A DNA stretch of 64,000 bases from Alphaproteobacteria bacterium (GCA_022825705.1 JAJDWH010000010.1:1-64000); one strand, 5' to 3'. Positions 17,271-26,827 are shown, counted from the stretch's first letter. Notes: generated by a model from the letters alone, not told the origin. Translations and numbers: made by a program.

Positions 17271-17489
17271 GGCTGCCCCCGTTGTCTTTGTCCGGGGCCT
17301 GCATTTCCGCCCTGCCGGCCATGGTTCTACCTGAACGGGATCGGCTCTAGACTCGCGATTTCGCTTCAACCCGGTTCCTGAGGTAGCGGTAGCGTGAGTT
17401 CCATTTATTTCACACCCTGGCGCCGGCAGAGCGCACGCCGAAGAGCCCGAAACGCGAACGGTGACGGCACGGCGACAAAGGAATTGATC

Positions 17490-17735
17490 ATGTCGGCGCA
17501 GACGGTGGAAGAGGCCGAACTGATTTTCGAGATCTTCAAGAACACGCCCGTCAGGTCGAAGGTGTTGCTGCCGCAAGCGGCCATGGCAAAGGTGTATCGA
17601 TGGGCGGGCATGTGGGACCGGATGCTTCAGTTGACCGAGGAACTGGGAGATCCCGATCACCCGACCTCCGAACGCGAAGAGGCCACATCGTTCCTCGAGA
17701 ACGATGACTCGAAGCCAGCGTCCAGCAAGCGATAG
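17490..17735 (+). CDS. Small hypothetical protein
   Basis: The 81-residue product (MSAQTVEEAELIFEIFKNTP, then KVLLPQAAMAKVYRWAGMWD) is amphipathic and probably helical with an acidic C-terminus. I do not recognise it. AAAGGA about eight bases upstream of the ATG could serve as ribosome binding site. It stands alone between the autotransporter terminator and an oppositely oriented nucleotidyltransferase gene. Confidence 0.45.
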   Translation: MSAQTVEEAELIFEIFKNTPVRSKVLLPQAAMAKVYRWAGMWDRMLQLTEELGDPDHPTSEREEATSFLENDDSKPASSKR

Positions 17736-17973
17736 AGCCAACTGCAAGCCTCGCGATTTCGGACACGGGACGATCGAACACTAGGCGTTTGCCGGGGGGC
17801 GCGAACCGCGCGCAGGCAACATCCAGGCCGAAGGGGGCGTTGCCCCCCAAGGGGCGGCCGCCATCGGTCGAGAAGCGCATCTGACGACGGGCTCGCGGAC
17901 ACGGTCGAATATTGGAGCGGGCCTGCGAGTTGACGACAATTTGGGCTGATGGCGCCGAGACCGCTTTCCGGCA

Positions 17974-18990
17974 TCACGAGTCCGCTCGCATCAGTTCGGC
18001 CAACAGCGGCTTCTGCCGAAGGGATTGCCCGATCGCATCCCGCCACCTGGGGCCTGTGGCCATCGCATGTTCAAAGGCTTCTTCGAGCGCATAAGGCCGG
18101 TCTTCCGTGAGGATCCGGATCAACAGTTCGGCCTGCGCAAGGTCCTTCCGGGCCTTCGCTTCCGAGCCGGTCGGCCGGCGTTGAGCGACGATCAGTTTGT
18201 GGATGGCGTATCGCTCCGGCTGCGGAATTTGAACGAGAATGCCGCTTCGATAGAGGGCTACCGCCGGGATGGGCTCAGCGATCAGGAAGTTCAGGAAAGC
18301 GAGCGTTTGGGCGTAGACGCCCAGAGGCTGCAGCATGAGGACATCGTCAGTCCCGCGCATCTTTGGCGCAAGGAAATCCACCATGGTTCCGCCTCCGGGC
18401 ATCGCCCATCGGGTGGGTCGGTTTCTCCGGTCGAGGCCCGGGGCCGGGGACAATTTCAGGTCCCTGAAGGTGTCCGCCAGCGACGGGTTGACTTGGTCGT
18501 GAATGACGAGTTTGAGGCCCTCGAAGGCGGCAATATCGACGTCTTCGGTCACTGCGAGCGTATCGGTCAGGCTCACGCCCAGTTCGGCGCTGTACAGACG
18601 AAAGGCGTGTGTTCCGACCAGCGTGCCACCGAGACGGAACGTGCCGACTTGCGCCATGGCGTTGAGGACCTTGCCGGTCTGGCGATCCAGAGCCGGGAGC
18701 CCAGCGGCACGTAGCTGGGCAACCAGCCTGGCGTTTCGCTTTGCGAGTGTTCGTTGATCCTCGTGCTGTTTCTGGGCAGCTTTGATGCGCTTCCGGAGTT
18801 CAGGCGTATCCCGGCCGATATAGCGGTCGACAACGCGGTCACCGATCCGTTGGCGGGCATACCAATAGTTCCCCTGGGTACCCTGGTGCTTCAGCAAGGG
18901 CATTCCGCCGATTGCAGCAACGGCCCGCATTTTGTGTGCTTCGAGCAGGTCCTGATAGGTGGTCTGAACCGCGAGAGGAAAGGTGTTCAT
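17974..18990 (-). CDS. Nucleotidyltransferase-fold protein (GSU2403 / NTP_transf_8 type)
   Basis: The 338-residue protein has an N-terminal helical part with a conserved GTQGNYWYARQRIG segment, then the nucleotidyltransferase core: GGTLVGTHAFRLYSAELG at about 121-138 and TEDVDIAAFEG at about 148-158 with the paired Asp residues. A C-terminal helical domain follows. Relatives occur in accessory regions and are often annotated as TA-like or abortive-infection-type nucleotidyltransferases, but their substrate is not established. A decayed small frame lies directly upstream on the same strand and may have been its partner. Confidence 0.7.
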   Translation of the reverse strand: MNTFPLAVQTTYQDLLEAHKMRAVAAIGGMPLLKHQGTQGNYWYARQRIGDRVVDRYIGRDTPELRKRIKAAQKQHEDQRTLAKRNARLVAQLRAAGLPALDRQTGKVLNAMAQVGTFRLGGTLVGTHAFRLYSAELGVSLTDTLAVTEDVDIAAFEGLKLVIHDQVNPSLADTFRDLKLSPAPGLDRRNRPTRWAMPGGGTMVDFLAPKMRGTDDVLMLQPLGVYAQTLAFLNFLIAEPIPAVALYRSGILVQIPQPERYAIHKLIVAQRRPTGSEAKARKDLAQAELLIRILTEDRPYALEEAFEHAMATGPRWRDAIGQSLRQKPLLAELMRADS

Positions 18991-19108
18991 TCTGCCCTAC
19001 GATGTTGACTTCCGTAGGGTATAGCAGGGTTGCCCTACGCTGGAAAGATTCGTAGGGCAGGGCGGTGACTGACGGTGCGAACTCCGACTGCCCTTCGCCG
19101 GAATGCAG

Positions 19109-19383
19109 TCATTGCGGCCGCGGCCACAGGCCGGTGAACTGCCGGTCGATTGCCAGAAGTGCTCCAGTGAGCCGGTCGAGCTGGCGGACGACCGCGAACC
19201 TGTCAGTTCCGAAGTTCCGTCGGTGCCGAGCCTGTGGTTGTCTGTCCAGTGCGGTGCCACCGACGCGGCCACGGCAGCCTGAGAGAGCTCTCGACATCGC
19301 CGTACCGCATAAGCAGATTGCACCACGGCTGAAACGTCCGCCGATGTATCCAGAACGCGGAGAAAGGTCTTCGCGTTTTCCAT
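19109..19383 (-). pseudogene. Degenerate small gene upstream of the nucleotidyltransferase
   Basis: From an ATG inside a terminal-repeat-like sequence the frame reads MENAKTFLRVLDTSADVSAV and YAVRRCRELSQAAVAA, then loses protein character. A second frame carries FAVVRQLDRLTGALLAIDRQ before a stop at 19109. The two frames together suggest one gene with a frameshift. The family is not recognised. Confidence 0.3.
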
Positions 19384-19465
19384 GACCTGCTCCCCGGAAC
19401 TTCAGGCGATCAAACCGAGAAATTTTTCGTTATCAGTGGTCTAGGTTCCGGGGAGCAGGTCATGG
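19380..19465. repeat. 21-bp perfect inverted repeat, MITE-like (IS3-type ends)
   Basis: Bases 19380-19400 and 19445-19465 are exact reverse complements around a 44-base centre. Reading inward each end is TGACCTGCTCCCCGGAAC. TGACCTGC(T/C)CCCC is how many IS3-family termini begin. The 80-bp unit from TG to CA could be a miniature element, or two IS ends left after loss of the interior. Confidence 0.55.
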
Positions 19466-19781
19466 CGATGTTGCGATGGCAGCGCTCGGGGGCCGGGAGG
19501 CAGGCGCTCCTCGCGCAGGGATTTCATGCGCATGGGGCGTTTCTCCACGCCGGATAGCCGAACAATGCGGACATCGACGGCGCCGGTTCGACCGCAGTTG
19601 GCCGTGACTACTGTGCGAAGGCCCACGAGGTCGCACGTCCTGGCGCCAGTTGACGGTCGTGCCCCTGGTCGGGGTGTCGCCGCGCCGGTCTCTGGTCCAA
19701 ACGCCCAGCGGGTTCCCGTTCGCGGACGCGCCGGCCCATCGCTCGCCGTGCGATCCAGTCCCGGCGTCCTCCCGCTTTCCG

Positions 19782-20206
19782 CTAGACGGCGCTGTCCCGT
19801 TTCGGCCGGTGCTGGCGCTCGTGGGCTTGAATTGTGCTCAGCATGCGCTTCCGGTGCACGTCCTCGACGTCCGTCTTCTCCAGCCGCGTCCTGAGTGTCG
19901 GCCCGTTGACGTATCCCGCCTTTCACAGGTCGGCGAGGTAGCGGAGGTCCTTCGGGCGCCCAGCGCGGTACTTGGCGATCGCGATGTCATGAGCCTCTAG
20001 GCACCAGCCGGCCGCGCCACGGGTGTTGGCGTTGCTAATTCGGTGTCGTCGATGGGGTAGAGGTCGGCCTCGTAAGAGACGCGCAGCGCGGCTGGCGCGT
20101 CCGGGTACTGGACGAGGATGGCCTGGCTGCCGATGACGATGAACTCGTTCCGCTCGGTCAGGTCGGCTGCGGCCCGGATGATATGCTCGAGCTGGTCACG
20201 CCGCAT
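19782..20206 (-). pseudogene. DUF6036-type nucleotidyltransferase gene, deleted and frameshifted
   Basis: The 5' part encodes MRRDQLEHIIRAAADLTERN, EFIVIGSQAILVQYPDAP and YEADLYPIDD, the N-terminus of this family (GSQAIL motif, then EADLYP). The middle is missing, and a different frame resumes with NANTRGAAGWCLEAHDIAIA and KYRAGRPKDLRYLADL. It then meets TGA where relatives have a sense codon and ends with TRLEKTDVEDVHRKRM before TAG 19782-19784. An internal deletion, a frameshift and a nonsense codon are thus all present. It overlaps the end of its upstream partner gene. Confidence 0.75.
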
Positions 20207-20585
20207 GGGTGGAGCGGCGCGGATGGGCTTTCAGGATCGCCAATCGCTCCTCTTCGCTGATGATCCCGGAGAAGGGGCTTGATCCCCGCAGCCGCTGGCC
20301 TTCATCGTTGTCCTGGACGAGGATCGCGCGGAGCTCCGGCCAGCTGTGCCTCGCGATCAGTTCCCGCCATTCGGCGAGCGGCGGCGGCAACCCGTGTTCG
20401 TCCATGCGTGCCCAGCGCTCGAGATTGTCGATCGCGATCTGCAACAGCTCGGGGTCGCGGTCGATCTTCTCGGCCGCGAGACGGGCCATCGCGAGCATCC
20501 GGCGGTCGATGTGCGGGTGTCCGACGCCATGGACCTTCGGGTTCGGGTTGTCGATCTTCGGGAGATCGGACCGGGGCTGCGTCAT
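20196..20585 (-). CDS. Conserved small protein paired with DUF6036 genes
   Basis: The 129-residue product contains HPHIDRRMLAMARLAAEKID, DNLERWARMDEHGLPPPLAE and RGSSPFSGIISEEERL. Proteins of this pattern are typically encoded just before DUF6036 nucleotidyltransferases, and the pair is thought to behave like a toxin-antitoxin system; I infer the antitoxin role here from position only. The start chosen is the ATG at 20583-20585 (MTQPRSDLPK). Its downstream partner is a pseudogene. Confidence 0.6.
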   Translation of the reverse strand: MTQPRSDLPKIDNPNPKVHGVGHPHIDRRMLAMARLAAEKIDRDPELLQIAIDNLERWARMDEHGLPPPLAEWRELIARHSWPELRAILVQDNDEGQRLRGSSPFSGIISEEERLAILKAHPRRSTHAA

Positions 20586-21118
20586 GCCTGCGTACCTTTC
20601 TTCCCTTTGGTTCGACCGCTTGACGATTCGGGGTGCTCGGGTGATTGCCAGGGTGGGTGCCAGCACGCCCTTGGCATTCTACCCGATGGGAACCGCCGCT
20701 TTGGCTTGCTGATGGGGAACCCGCGGGTGGGCCCGCGTGGCCGTGCCGGACAGTCCCGGTCGTGCGGTTCGCTCCAGCCCTGGCACCGCAAAATGATGCC
20801 ATCCCGTCATGGTGTCGTTTCGTGCGCGCGGTCGGTACTGCGGGCCATCGCGAGGTATCCGGCCTCCGCCGGTGCAGCGAACACCGACGGGAACCTGAAA
20901 CGACGACGCAGAGGGCGATCTTCGTTCTGGGCGGCAACGATAGCGCAGCAGCAGCTGCGCTTTCCGCCTGGGGCGCCTCGCGCTCGCCATGCGCTACCCT
21001 CCCACGCCAGCAGGGTCAGCCGTCGCGGGCTTGCCGGTATCGGCGGCAGTTCCGGTCCGGCGGCCGGGCCGCGGCCCCCGACAATTCGATTGGAAGCCAT
21101 CCGAATGAGAGCAGCAAC

Positions 21119-22540
21119 GTGATTCCCCGCGCAAGCAGTGCGACACGGCAACGCAGCCTGCTGCGGCTGCCGACATCAAGAGATCCGACGTCCTTGTGGC
21201 GGCGACTGGCAGTGTCCCTGCAAGCTGTTTCCGTTGTCGGCTTCTCGCTCGGTGCCCTGACGCCACCTGCGGCCGCCGGTCTGGGGGCCGAAACGTTCAC
21301 CCTGGCGAACGGCATGCGCGTGGTGGCTGTTCCCATGGAACGGCCCGGTGTGGTGCACCACGCCGTGTACTACGCGTTTGGCGCGGCGGACGACCCGAGC
21401 GGACAGTCTGGAATCGCGCATTTCATCGAACATCTGATGTTCAACGGAACGGGGACGACCACGGACGGACAGTACAAGCAGATCATCGGGCGTAACGGCG
21501 GCAGTACGAACGCCTACACGTCTGCGGATGTCACCGCGTATTACGCGACGATTGCCCGTGACCGCCTGGAGACGGTCATGCGGCTCGAGGCCGACCGCAT
21601 GACAGGGGTTGTGTTCAAGCCCGAGAACTTCGAGGCCGAGCGGCAGGTCATTATCGAGGAACGCCTGCAGCGAACCGACAATTCTCCTTCCGGGGTGTTT
21701 CGCGAGCAACTGATGGCCGCGGCCTGGCAGGCGCACCCGTACGGGCGTCCGCTCATCGGTTGGCGCCACGAGATCGAAGCGCTCACCATGGAGCAGGTGG
21801 AGGCGTACTACCGCCGCCACTACGGGCCTGCCAATGCGCTCCTGGTCGTCGCCGGTGACATCGACGCCGAATCGTTGCGTCCGCTGGCGGAACGCACGTT
21901 CGGAACGGTTCCGGCGGGCGGGGAGCCGGTCCCGCCGAGGCCCATGGAGCCTCCCCATCGGGCCCGGGTCACCGTCGAGATGGAAGACCCGCGTGTCGCT
22001 CGGCCCCGGTGGTCCCGGCAATATCGGGCCAGGAGCTATTACTCGGGCACCCCGCGGGAGTCGGCCACGCTCGATGTGCTCGCGGCTGTGCTGGGGGGAG
22101 CGTCCGGCCGGTTGCACCGCGCCCTCGTGGTGCGTCACAAGGTCGCCCTGGCGACAGGCGCCTACTTCGACGGCGGCAGTCGGGACGGAGGCTTCTTCCT
22201 TGTGTACGCAATGCCCGCTGACGGGACCGACGTTTCCGAGGTCGAGGAGGCGGTGATCGCCGAGCTTCGGCGCGTGGCCGAGGAGGGTGTCGAGGAAAGG
22301 GAGGTACAGCGCGCTGCCTACCGGTTTGCGGCCGGTGAGATCTACGCTCGCGACGACGTATCCACCGTTGCCGAATTCGTCGGGAGCACCCTCATCAAGG
22401 GCGGGACCCTGCAGGACATCGACGGGTACATCGAGATGGTGCGTTCGATTTCGGCCGCCGACCTGGCCGGCGCGGCGGGTGCGCTGCTGGCCGAGCAGGC
22501 GACGGTGACCGGAATTCTCCGCCCGGGAGACGCCGAGTGA
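21119..22540 (+). CDS. M16 family zinc metallopeptidase, catalytic subunit
   Basis: The 473-residue protein has an N-terminal hydrophobic stretch (LAVSLQAVSVVGFSLGAL) that should export it to the periplasm. The inverted zinc motif HFIEH is at about residues 101-105, with the third ligand Glu 75 residues later in QVIIEE. The C-terminal half is the non-catalytic M16 repeat. Such enzymes degrade peptides in the periplasm together with an inactive partner, encoded immediately downstream with a four-base overlap. No ATG fits; GTG 21119 is the likely start, with a TTG closer to the signal peptide as alternative. Confidence 0.88.
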   Translation: MIPRASSATRQRSLLRLPTSRDPTSLWRRLAVSLQAVSVVGFSLGALTPPAAAGLGAETFTLANGMRVVAVPMERPGVVHHAVYYAFGAADDPSGQSGIAHFIEHLMFNGTGTTTDGQYKQIIGRNGGSTNAYTSADVTAYYATIARDRLETVMRLEADRMTGVVFKPENFEAERQVIIEERLQRTDNSPSGVFREQLMAAAWQAHPYGRPLIGWRHEIEALTMEQVEAYYRRHYGPANALLVVAGDIDAESLRPLAERTFGTVPAGGEPVPPRPMEPPHRARVTVEMEDPRVARPRWSRQYRARSYYSGTPRESATLDVLAAVLGGASGRLHRALVVRHKVALATGAYFDGGSRDGGFFLVYAMPADGTDVSEVEEAVIAELRRVAEEGVEEREVQRAAYRFAAGEIYARDDVSTVAEFVGSTLIKGGTLQDIDGYIEMVRSISAADLAGAAGALLAEQATVTGILRPGDAE

Positions 22541-23862
22541 GACACTTCCTGCGAAATGTCGCCGCGGCGGTGCTCGCGACCAGCGTCGCGCTGGCCGTCT
22601 CCAGCGCGTCGGCCGCCACCTCGCCGGTCGAGGTGGTCGAGTCGCCGCAGGGCGCCGAAGCCTGGCTGCGCCGCGATTCGTCGCTGCCCATCGTGTCCCT
22701 GGCGTTTCGGTTCACGGGCGGCGCGGCGCTCGACGCCCCCGGGAAGGAGGGCCTCGCCCAGTTCATGGCGGCGCTGCTGGACGAGGGAGCGGGTCCCTAC
22801 GACGCGGTCGCGTTTCGGGATCGCCTGGACGATCGGGCCATTCGGCTGTCCTTCTCTGCCGGGCGGGACAGCCTCTTCGGCACCCTCCACACGCTTCGAG
22901 AAAACGTTGAGGAGGCGGCCACGCTGCTCGGGCACGCGCTGGCCCGCCCGCGCTTCGACGACGAGCCGGTAGCGCGCATCCGGAGCCAGCTGGAGGCGGT
23001 TCGGGCCCAGAACGAGACGCGACCGGGCAGCGTGGGTCGTACCCGCTGGTTTTCCCTGGTCTTCGGCGACGGGCCGTACGGACGCCCGTCTTCCGGTACG
23101 CAGGCAAGCCTTGCGGGAATCAACGTGGAAGATCTGCGCGCAGCTGCCAGCGCCCGCCTGGTTCGCCAGCGGCTGGTCGTCGGGGTAGCGGGCGACATCG
23201 ATCGTGAAACGCTTGCCCGCGTGCTCGATCTTGCTTTCGGCGACCTTCCGGCGGGAGCGCTCCCGGACGAGGCGCCCGAGAACGGGAACTTCGCCGGGCA
23301 GGCCGTGCACGTCCCCATGGACATTCCGCAGACCGAACTTGTGTTCGGCTTGCCGGGCGTGGCACGGGATGATGCGGATTTCTTTCCGGCCTTTGTCCTG
23401 AACTCCGTCCTGGGCGGCGGGACGCCGGGAACGCGGCTCGAGCAGGAAGTCCGGATTAAACGCGGCCTCGCCTACAGCATCTACACCTACCTGGCCGACG
23501 CCGAACGCGCTCCGATCCTGATCGGCGCGACGTCGACGCGCGATGAAGGCGCCGGAGAAACGGTCGCGGTGGTGCGCGACGTGGTCCGCCGAACGGCGGC
23601 GGGCGGGCTCACCGCGGGCGAACTTGCCGATGCCAAGCTCTACATCACCGGTTCATTTCCGCTTGCCCTCGACAGCACGTCCGAGATTGCGGGTTTTCTC
23701 GTGGCGATGCAGACCAACGATCTGGGTATTGACTACCTCGACCGCCGCAACGCGCTCGTTGAGGCCGTAACGATCGAGGACGTACAACGCGTGGCCAAAC
23801 GGCTGCTGGTCGAGGACGCCATGGTCTGGGTGGCAGTCGGCCGCAGCAATCCGTTCCCGTAG
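22537..23862 (+). CDS. M16 family peptidase-like protein, inactive partner subunit
   Basis: The 441-residue protein has a clear signal peptide (MRHFLRNVAAAVLATSVALA, cut near ASA). Where the catalytic subunit has HxxEH this one reads GLAQFMAALLDEG, so zinc ligands are missing. It keeps the substrate-binding C-terminal region (RIKRGLAYSIYTYL). This matches the non-catalytic half of two-gene M16 heterodimers. GTG overlaps the previous stop by four bases, so the subunits are co-translated in matched amounts. Confidence 0.88.
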   Translation: MRHFLRNVAAAVLATSVALAVSSASAATSPVEVVESPQGAEAWLRRDSSLPIVSLAFRFTGGAALDAPGKEGLAQFMAALLDEGAGPYDAVAFRDRLDDRAIRLSFSAGRDSLFGTLHTLRENVEEAATLLGHALARPRFDDEPVARIRSQLEAVRAQNETRPGSVGRTRWFSLVFGDGPYGRPSSGTQASLAGINVEDLRAAASARLVRQRLVVGVAGDIDRETLARVLDLAFGDLPAGALPDEAPENGNFAGQAVHVPMDIPQTELVFGLPGVARDDADFFPAFVLNSVLGGGTPGTRLEQEVRIKRGLAYSIYTYLADAERAPILIGATSTRDEGAGETVAVVRDVVRRTAAGGLTAGELADAKLYITGSFPLALDSTSEIAGFLVAMQTNDLGIDYLDRRNALVEAVTIEDVQRVAKRLLVEDAMVWVAVGRSNPFP

Positions 23863-24206
23863 CGGACTGACTTGCTAGACTTGCCGCAGACGCATGAACG
23901 CCATCGCCGGGAGTTGCGCGGCTAGGCCCGTTCGACGGCGTGACAGCGGGGGGTCCGGCGAGGACGTCCGTCCGTCGGCGGATCAAGCCACTCCCGTCGA
24001 TGAAGCCGATCGGAAGCCTGAAGTTTCGGGTTGCCGAACGGAGGCGTGAACTGGCCGCATGAGGCGCCACGGCTTCCGGGAAAACGGGAGGTCGGTTTGT
24101 TGCTGCGCAGGATCCGCTCCCTCCCCCGGTCGGTAACGCCTGCAGCCAGGACAGGAACGGCCAGATACCCGGACATGCGAAGGGGCATGCAGGTCGAAAC
24201 TCCGCG
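23863..24206. other. Intergenic region before the sterol methyltransferase gene
   Basis: No gene recognised on either strand. It should hold the promoter of the methyltransferase; I see no clear boxes. Confidence 0.4.
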
Positions 24207-25232
24207 ATGATGACGAGGCTCGCCAGGATCCTGAGTGATCGGAGCACCCGGGAGAGCGTGGCCGCCCGTGTCGAAGACTACGAACGCCGGTACGGCGGCG
24301 AGTCTCGGGGCGGGAGGGACGAACGCAGGACGGACTATCGGAACTTCGAGAACACGTATTACGACCTGGTCACGGATTTCTTCGAGTACGGCTGGGGACA
24401 GTCCTTTCACTTCGCGCCCCGCGCCGCAAACGAAACCTTCGCCGCGTCGCTCGCGCGCCACGAACATTACATTGCCCACAGGCTGGGGCTGGCGCCCGGG
24501 ATGACGGCGGTCGACTTGGGCTGCGGCGTCGGTGGGCCCTTGATCGAGATCGCCCGTTTTTCCGGCGCTCGAATCGTCGGCGTCAACAACAATGCGATGC
24601 AGCTTGAGCGCGCGGCGAGACGGAGCGAGGCGGCGGGCCTCGGTCACCTGGTCGAATGGCTGAAGAGCGATTTCATGCAGGTGGACGCGCCTGATGGCTG
24701 CTTCGACGCTGCCTATTCCATCGAAGCGACCTGCTGTGCGCCGGACAGGGCGGGCGTCTACGGCGAAGTCTTCCGCCTGCTGAAGCCGGGGGGGCGTTTC
24801 GCGGCCTACGAGTATTGTCTGACCGACCGGTTCGACTTCGACGATCCGGAGCACCGTCGGCTGAGGGCCGACATCGAGCATGGTGGGGCTCTGCCCGATA
24901 TCGTCCGGCCGCATGTGGTCAACGATGCATTGCGAAACGTCGGATTCGAACTGCTTGAGGCCCGCGACTTGGCGGTCGAAGCCCCGCCCGGCGTCCCCTG
25001 GTATCAACCGCTCGTCGGTTCCGGCCTGTCATTCGCCAGGTTGAGGAGTTCCGCGGCCGGGCGCCGCGTGACCCACGGTTCGCTCTGGCTGCTTGAACGG
25101 TTGGGAATTGTGCCGCGCGGCACGACGCAGGTTTCCAGTCTTCTCAACCTTTGCGCGGCTGCCCTCGCCGAGGCGGGGCGCCTTGGCATCTTTACCCCGA
25201 TGTATTTCGTTCACGCCCGCAAGCCGGACTAG
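24207..25232 (+). CDS. Sterol C-24-methyltransferase homologue (ERG6/SMT family)
   Basis: The 341-residue protein is a class I SAM methyltransferase with the features that set sterol methyltransferases apart. These are YYDLVTDFFEYGWGQSFHF at about 51-69 (the SMT aromatic region), VDLGCGVGGP at 102-111 (SAM motif I), YSIEATCCAP near 170-179, and a C-terminal SMT domain ending TPMYFVHARKP. SMTs add a methyl group to C-24 of the sterol side chain. Bacterial homologues are rare. Phosphoethanolamine or tocopherol methyltransferases are less likely because they lack the YGWGQSFHF block. The gene stands alone; its stop overlaps the tail of a decayed group II intron maturase on the other strand. Confidence 0.85.
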   Translation: MMTRLARILSDRSTRESVAARVEDYERRYGGESRGGRDERRTDYRNFENTYYDLVTDFFEYGWGQSFHFAPRAANETFAASLARHEHYIAHRLGLAPGMTAVDLGCGVGGPLIEIARFSGARIVGVNNNAMQLERAARRSEAAGLGHLVEWLKSDFMQVDAPDGCFDAAYSIEATCCAPDRAGVYGEVFRLLKPGGRFAAYEYCLTDRFDFDDPEHRRLRADIEHGGALPDIVRPHVVNDALRNVGFELLEARDLAVEAPPGVPWYQPLVGSGLSFARLRSSAAGRRVTHGSLWLLERLGIVPRGTTQVSSLLNLCAAALAEAGRLGIFTPMYFVHARKPD

Positions 25233-25440
25233 CGGCGGTCTGGCCGGCCCTCGTTCACAGGGTGGCCGTGCACCGGATGGTCGCGCAGGGTGCGCGTGGC
25301 GCAGTGACGAATGCGTTTGAACGTCCACATCACCCATCGCTGCAAGCGGGCCTCAATGAGGCCAAGGGTCGGGTAGGGCGCCGACTGGTAGACGACGCTG
25401 AAGTAGCGGATCCATCGGGCAAATTCGCGATGAGACTTCC
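25229..25440 (-). pseudogene. C-terminal remnant of a group II intron maturase / reverse transcriptase
   Basis: One minus-strand frame reads REFARWIRYFSVVYQSAPYP, TLGLIEARLQRWVMWTFKRI, then RHCATRTLR, and stops at 25229-25231. W..YF..YY..A.YP.L..I...L.RW....YKR.R is the usual end of group II intron-encoded proteins. The reverse transcriptase domain is gone. Confidence 0.6.
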
Positions 25441-25657
25441 GGGCAGGATCGAGCCCCCCTTGTCGCTACGCCGTTGCCGGCCCCGGTGTCGCATGCGGCG
25501 CCGAAACGCCCTGAGCGCGACTGTGCTCCCCACCGGGAGGAACGACACTCCAAATAACCCGTTGCGCCCGTCGGCGAACGTCGGCTGGAAGCGATCACCG
25601 GGGAAATCGAGGTCAACTGCCGGGTTAGAATTTGCAACCAGGGAGTCGTTGGGTTGC

Positions 25658-25750
25658 CGGTTTCGCCGTCATAGAGTACGACGCCGCGCACGAAGCGGCC
25701 GCCGGCCGCCTTCTGGAGTTTGCGCAATCCACGAAAGTCGTTGACGGCAC
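25658..25750 (-). pseudogene. C-terminal scrap of a DUF4143 ATPase
   Basis: The minus strand encodes DFRGLRKLQKAAGGRFVRGV, then VLYDGET, closely matching the end of AAA/DUF4143 proteins such as the full copy at 50-51 kb (FSGLRHLADACGEQFVQGLV). It runs into unrelated sequence on both sides. Confidence 0.6.
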
Positions 25751-25802
25751 GGCGCCGGATCAGTCGGTCCTATGCCGCAGGCCGTCGAACTGGGCGCCGC
25801 CG

Positions 25803-26108
25803 CTACGCCTGGCCAGCAGCCCGCTCGCCATAGCGGTTGACCATCGCGGTGAACTTCCAGCGCCCGGCCTGGAGGATCGCCGGGAGCTCGATGCCCGCCG
25901 CGATCATGTCCCGGGCCGCGCCGACCCGCGCACTGTGTCCGGAGCGGCCGTCGACCACGGCCTCCGGCAGGCCGGAGCGGTGTGCCATCGCCATGAGGAT
26001 GCGCGGCACCTGGCTCGGGGCGAGCCGCTCGCCGAGCAGGGCCCGGTTGCGTAGGTCGATCGTCCGGTCCCCCGCCGCCTCGATCATCCGCAGAGTTGGA
26101 CCGAACTC
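25803..26108 (-). pseudogene. Tyrosine recombinase with an internal deletion
   Basis: The frame contains GPTLRMIEAAGDRTIDLRNR, then ALLGERLAPSQVPRILMAMA, then GRSGHSARVGAARDMIAAG and AGRWKFTAMVNRYGE. The C-terminal catalytic box (HxxR, W, Tyr nucleophile in NRYGE) is present. The first Arg region, normally found between NRALL and the SQVPRI segment, is missing, apparently by an in-frame deletion of some 70-80 residues. The N-terminal core-binding domain is also absent, so it cannot be active. Confidence 0.65.
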
Positions 26109-26165
26109 GTTGCGCGCTCCGCCACAAAGAGGCAGGCGACGCGTTGATCGAAAACACCAGCCACG

Positions 26166-26606
26166 TCACTCGTCCGGTCCTTCCCCGCCCGACAGCCGCC
26201 GCCGAAACGCGGAGGGAGAGAGTATCGGCACGGCAAATGCGTCTGCGAGCGCCAGGATGTCGGCGTCGCCGCTTACCAGTGCATCGACCCGCCCCACCAG
26301 CGCCGCTTGCAGGAATGGCCGGTCGAACGGGTCGCGGCAATCCGGAATTGCGGGTGGTGCAACCGGGACTTCGATGCTCTCGCAGTAGGGGAGGTAATCG
26401 TCGAGCAGGTCGCGTTGATCGTCGGAATTGAGCGCAAACTTTGGATAGGCGAGGACCCGGATCAGTTCCGCCGTGGTCTCCCGGCTGACCAGCGGGCAGA
26501 TGCTGCCCTGACGCCAGGCTCCGCGCATCCACGAAACTGCGCCGGACGGAAACAGCAGTGACGATACCAGGACGTTCGTGTCAAGGACCGGCCGGACCGG
26601 CGTCAT
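26166..26606 (-). CDS. PIN-domain toxin (COG1569 type)
   Basis: The 146-residue protein starts MTPVRPVLDTNVLVSSLLFP, the usual beginning of this PIN subgroup, with the first Asp. It continues with ETTAELIRVLAYPKF (Glu) and CRDPFDRPFLQAALVGRVDA, LVSGDADILAL (last Asp residues). It overlaps the upstream AbrB-type antitoxin gene by four bases. The pair lies just upstream of a leftover autotransporter 3' end on the opposite strand, so insertion may have removed the rest of that gene. Confidence 0.88.
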   Translation of the reverse strand: MTPVRPVLDTNVLVSSLLFPSGAVSWMRGAWRQGSICPLVSRETTAELIRVLAYPKFALNSDDQRDLLDDYLPYCESIEVPVAPPAIPDCRDPFDRPFLQAALVGRVDALVSGDADILALADAFAVPILSPSAFRRRLSGGEGPDE

Positions 26607-26827
26607 CCGCCGGACCGGGCCCAGGCCACTGCATCCTTCACGTCCGTCTCCGAGAGCCCGAGCTCGGCAAGCTTCGCGCGTACGCCGTCGGCCCGGTTGA
26701 TCCGAACCGGCGTCAACACGATACGGCCGTTCTCCGTGGTGACATCGAAGTAGTCGGTTGCCTCCACCGCGGCCGTCGCTGCCTTGGGCAGGGTCAACTG
26801 ATTCTTGGAGGTCAACTTGGCAAGCAT
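26603..26827 (-). CDS. AbrB/SpoVT-type antitoxin
   Basis: The 74-residue protein begins MLAKLTSKNQLTLPKAATAA, a swapped-hairpin AbrB DNA-binding domain, followed by GRIVLTPVRIN and a C-terminal helix (AKLAELGLSETDVKDAVAWA) typical of antitoxins paired with COG1569 PIN toxins. The ATG at 26825-26827 gives the canonical N-terminus; longer frames run into unrelated sequence. Confidence 0.85.
   Translation of the reverse strand: MLAKLTSKNQLTLPKAATAAVEATDYFDVTTENGRIVLTPVRINRADGVRAKLAELGLSETDVKDAVAWARSGG

Noticed and set aside
19441-19926. 161-codon minus-strand frame as a separate protein
   Set aside because: It is out of frame with the real DUF6036 pseudogene coding and has shadow-like composition; the true remnant frame lies beneath it.
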